This document shows positions 63,266 to 63,727 of a stretch of 63,727 bases of DNA, piece by piece. The notes beneath the pieces were generated by a model that was given only the letters and a program-made list of their open reading frames with translations, was not told the origin of the DNA and did not search any database. The stretch spans positions 1-63,727 of the forward strand of contig JALSJQ010000030.1 of assembly GCA_026989275.1 (NCBI GenBank), in the 5' to 3' direction. Source of the stretch: Albidovulum sp. (GTDB lineage: Bacteria > Pseudomonadota > Alphaproteobacteria > Rhodobacterales > Rhodobacteraceae). Within the stretch, counting starts at the first letter, position 1; every line of letters begins with the position of its first letter. A program made the translations under genes and the position numbers.

Positions 63266-63727
63266 TGCGGCGCTGCGGGCGCTGCGGGATCATGGCATCT
63301 CGCAGCGCCGGGCCTGCAGGCTGGCCCCTCTCGGGCATGCGGTGCATGCCCTGCCGGCAACGGGTGTCGATCCCAAGACGGTCCGGCGCGAACGCCCGCC
63401 GAACCATCCGGAGATCCGCGAAGCGATGAAGCGGATTGCGGGCAAGCGCCGCCGTTCCGGTTGTCGGCGGATCGGCGTGTTGCTCGAACGCAAGGGAATG
63501 ATCATGAACCACAAGAAACTCTATCGCCTGTATCGCGAAGAAGGGTTGTCGGTGAAACGGCGGCGCGGGCGAGGGGCGCGCCGGATGCTCGAGGACGCCA
63601 ATGCCCGAGGCGATCAGGCCGAACCAGCGATGGAGCCTGGACTTTGTCTCCGACACGTTCGGTGCTTCGCGTCGGTTCCGCATCCCGGCGGTGATCGACG
63701 ATTGCTGTCGCGAGAACCTCTGCCTGG
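63264..63727 (+). pseudogene. IS3-family transposase OrfB (DDE integrase), frameshifted and partial
   Basis: The first frame carries HGISQRRACRLA, an odd insertion (PLGHAVHALPAT), then VDPKTVRRERPP and KRRRSGCRRIGVLLERKGMI..YRLYREEGLSVKRRRGRG. From about 63575 the family sequence continues in another frame with MPEAIRPNQRWSLDFVSDTF, the first Asp of the DDE site included. The gene runs off the window. The frameshift near 63570-63590 shows decay unless it is a sequence error. Confidence 0.7.

Larger units (their letters stand above)
62915..63727 (+). mobile_element. IS3-family insertion sequence, decayed, truncated by window edge
   Basis: The end TGACCTGCC at 62915 is followed by GGAGTCTGCCC, a ribosome site and an OrfA frame at 62981, and then by OrfB fragments. 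The left-edge element has the same arrangement but a clearly different sequence, so they are two relatives in the same family, not identical copies. It reads outward, off the right edge. OrfB is frameshifted, so this copy is unlikely to move itself. Confidence 0.75.

Overview
The window is high-GC DNA from an alphaproteobacterium, most likely a member of or close to the Rhodobacterales. The reasons are the Paracoccus/Rhodovulum-type sox gene order, a DUF6280 protein, the ubiK-lgt-methyltransferase-pgeF block, the TPR-ispE-polyprenyl synthase-DUF2007-methyltransferase block, a fused sulfate adenylyltransferase/APS kinase, and a 6S RNA in front of the 5-formyltetrahydrofolate cyclo-ligase gene. 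No rRNA, tRNA, CRISPR array, plasmid or phage gene was seen. Most of the window looks like ordinary chromosome. The accessory parts are the sox cluster, the IS remnants at both edges and a small orphan Tad-like locus.

Layout. 1-162: orfA end of an IS3-family element running off the left edge. 546-10662: sulfur oxidation locus, with soxRS on the minus strand and soxVWXYZABCD on the plus strand, followed by a secreted DUF302 protein. Two identical-pattern operators (ATTC-N8-GAAT) lie between soxS and soxV and between soxW and soxX. Together with a SoxR that has the cysteine pair of persulfide sensors, they explain control of the cluster. 10831-12824: hybrid sensor kinase broken by a frameshift. 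13964-18664: TPR protein, ispE (frameshifted as given), polyprenyl diphosphate synthase, DUF2007 protein, methyltransferase. 18683-25044: polyamine locus (ABC importer potFGHI, GntR regulator, class III aminotransferase) with a shared TTGATCAA palindrome. 25247-29490: hypothetical protein, 6S RNA, folate cyclo-ligase, YmdB-like phosphodiesterase, SLC13 transporter.

29533-36138: purEK, DUF465, Hsp20 with a heat-shock sigma-factor-type promoter, DUF1150, Sat-CysC, thioredoxin reductase, Lrp regulator. 36490-43075: pgeF, MidA-like methyltransferase, lgt, ubiK, a membrane protein, lepA, cytochrome b561. 43285-48108: carB and glutamate dehydrogenase. 48445-51069: three TadE/TadG-like proteins, one with a von Willebrand A domain. 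51122-62548: mutT, argJ, parvulin, secA, a degenerate methyltransferase-like protein, a large periplasmic protein of unknown function, radC, a phosphotransferase, efp, DUF6280. 62821-62886 is an AT-rich island, and 62915-63727 is a decayed IS3-family element running off the right edge.

How the parts work together. SoxAX, SoxYZ, SoxB and SoxCD form a complete periplasmic thiosulfate-oxidising cycle. SoxV, SoxW and SoxS carry reducing power to the periplasm, and SoxR senses reactive sulfur. The pot genes import polyamines and the aminotransferase starts their breakdown under one predicted regulator. Two genes (sensor kinase and ispE) each carry a single-base frameshift about 5 kb apart. ispE is normally essential, so sequencing error should be excluded before calling either a true pseudogene.
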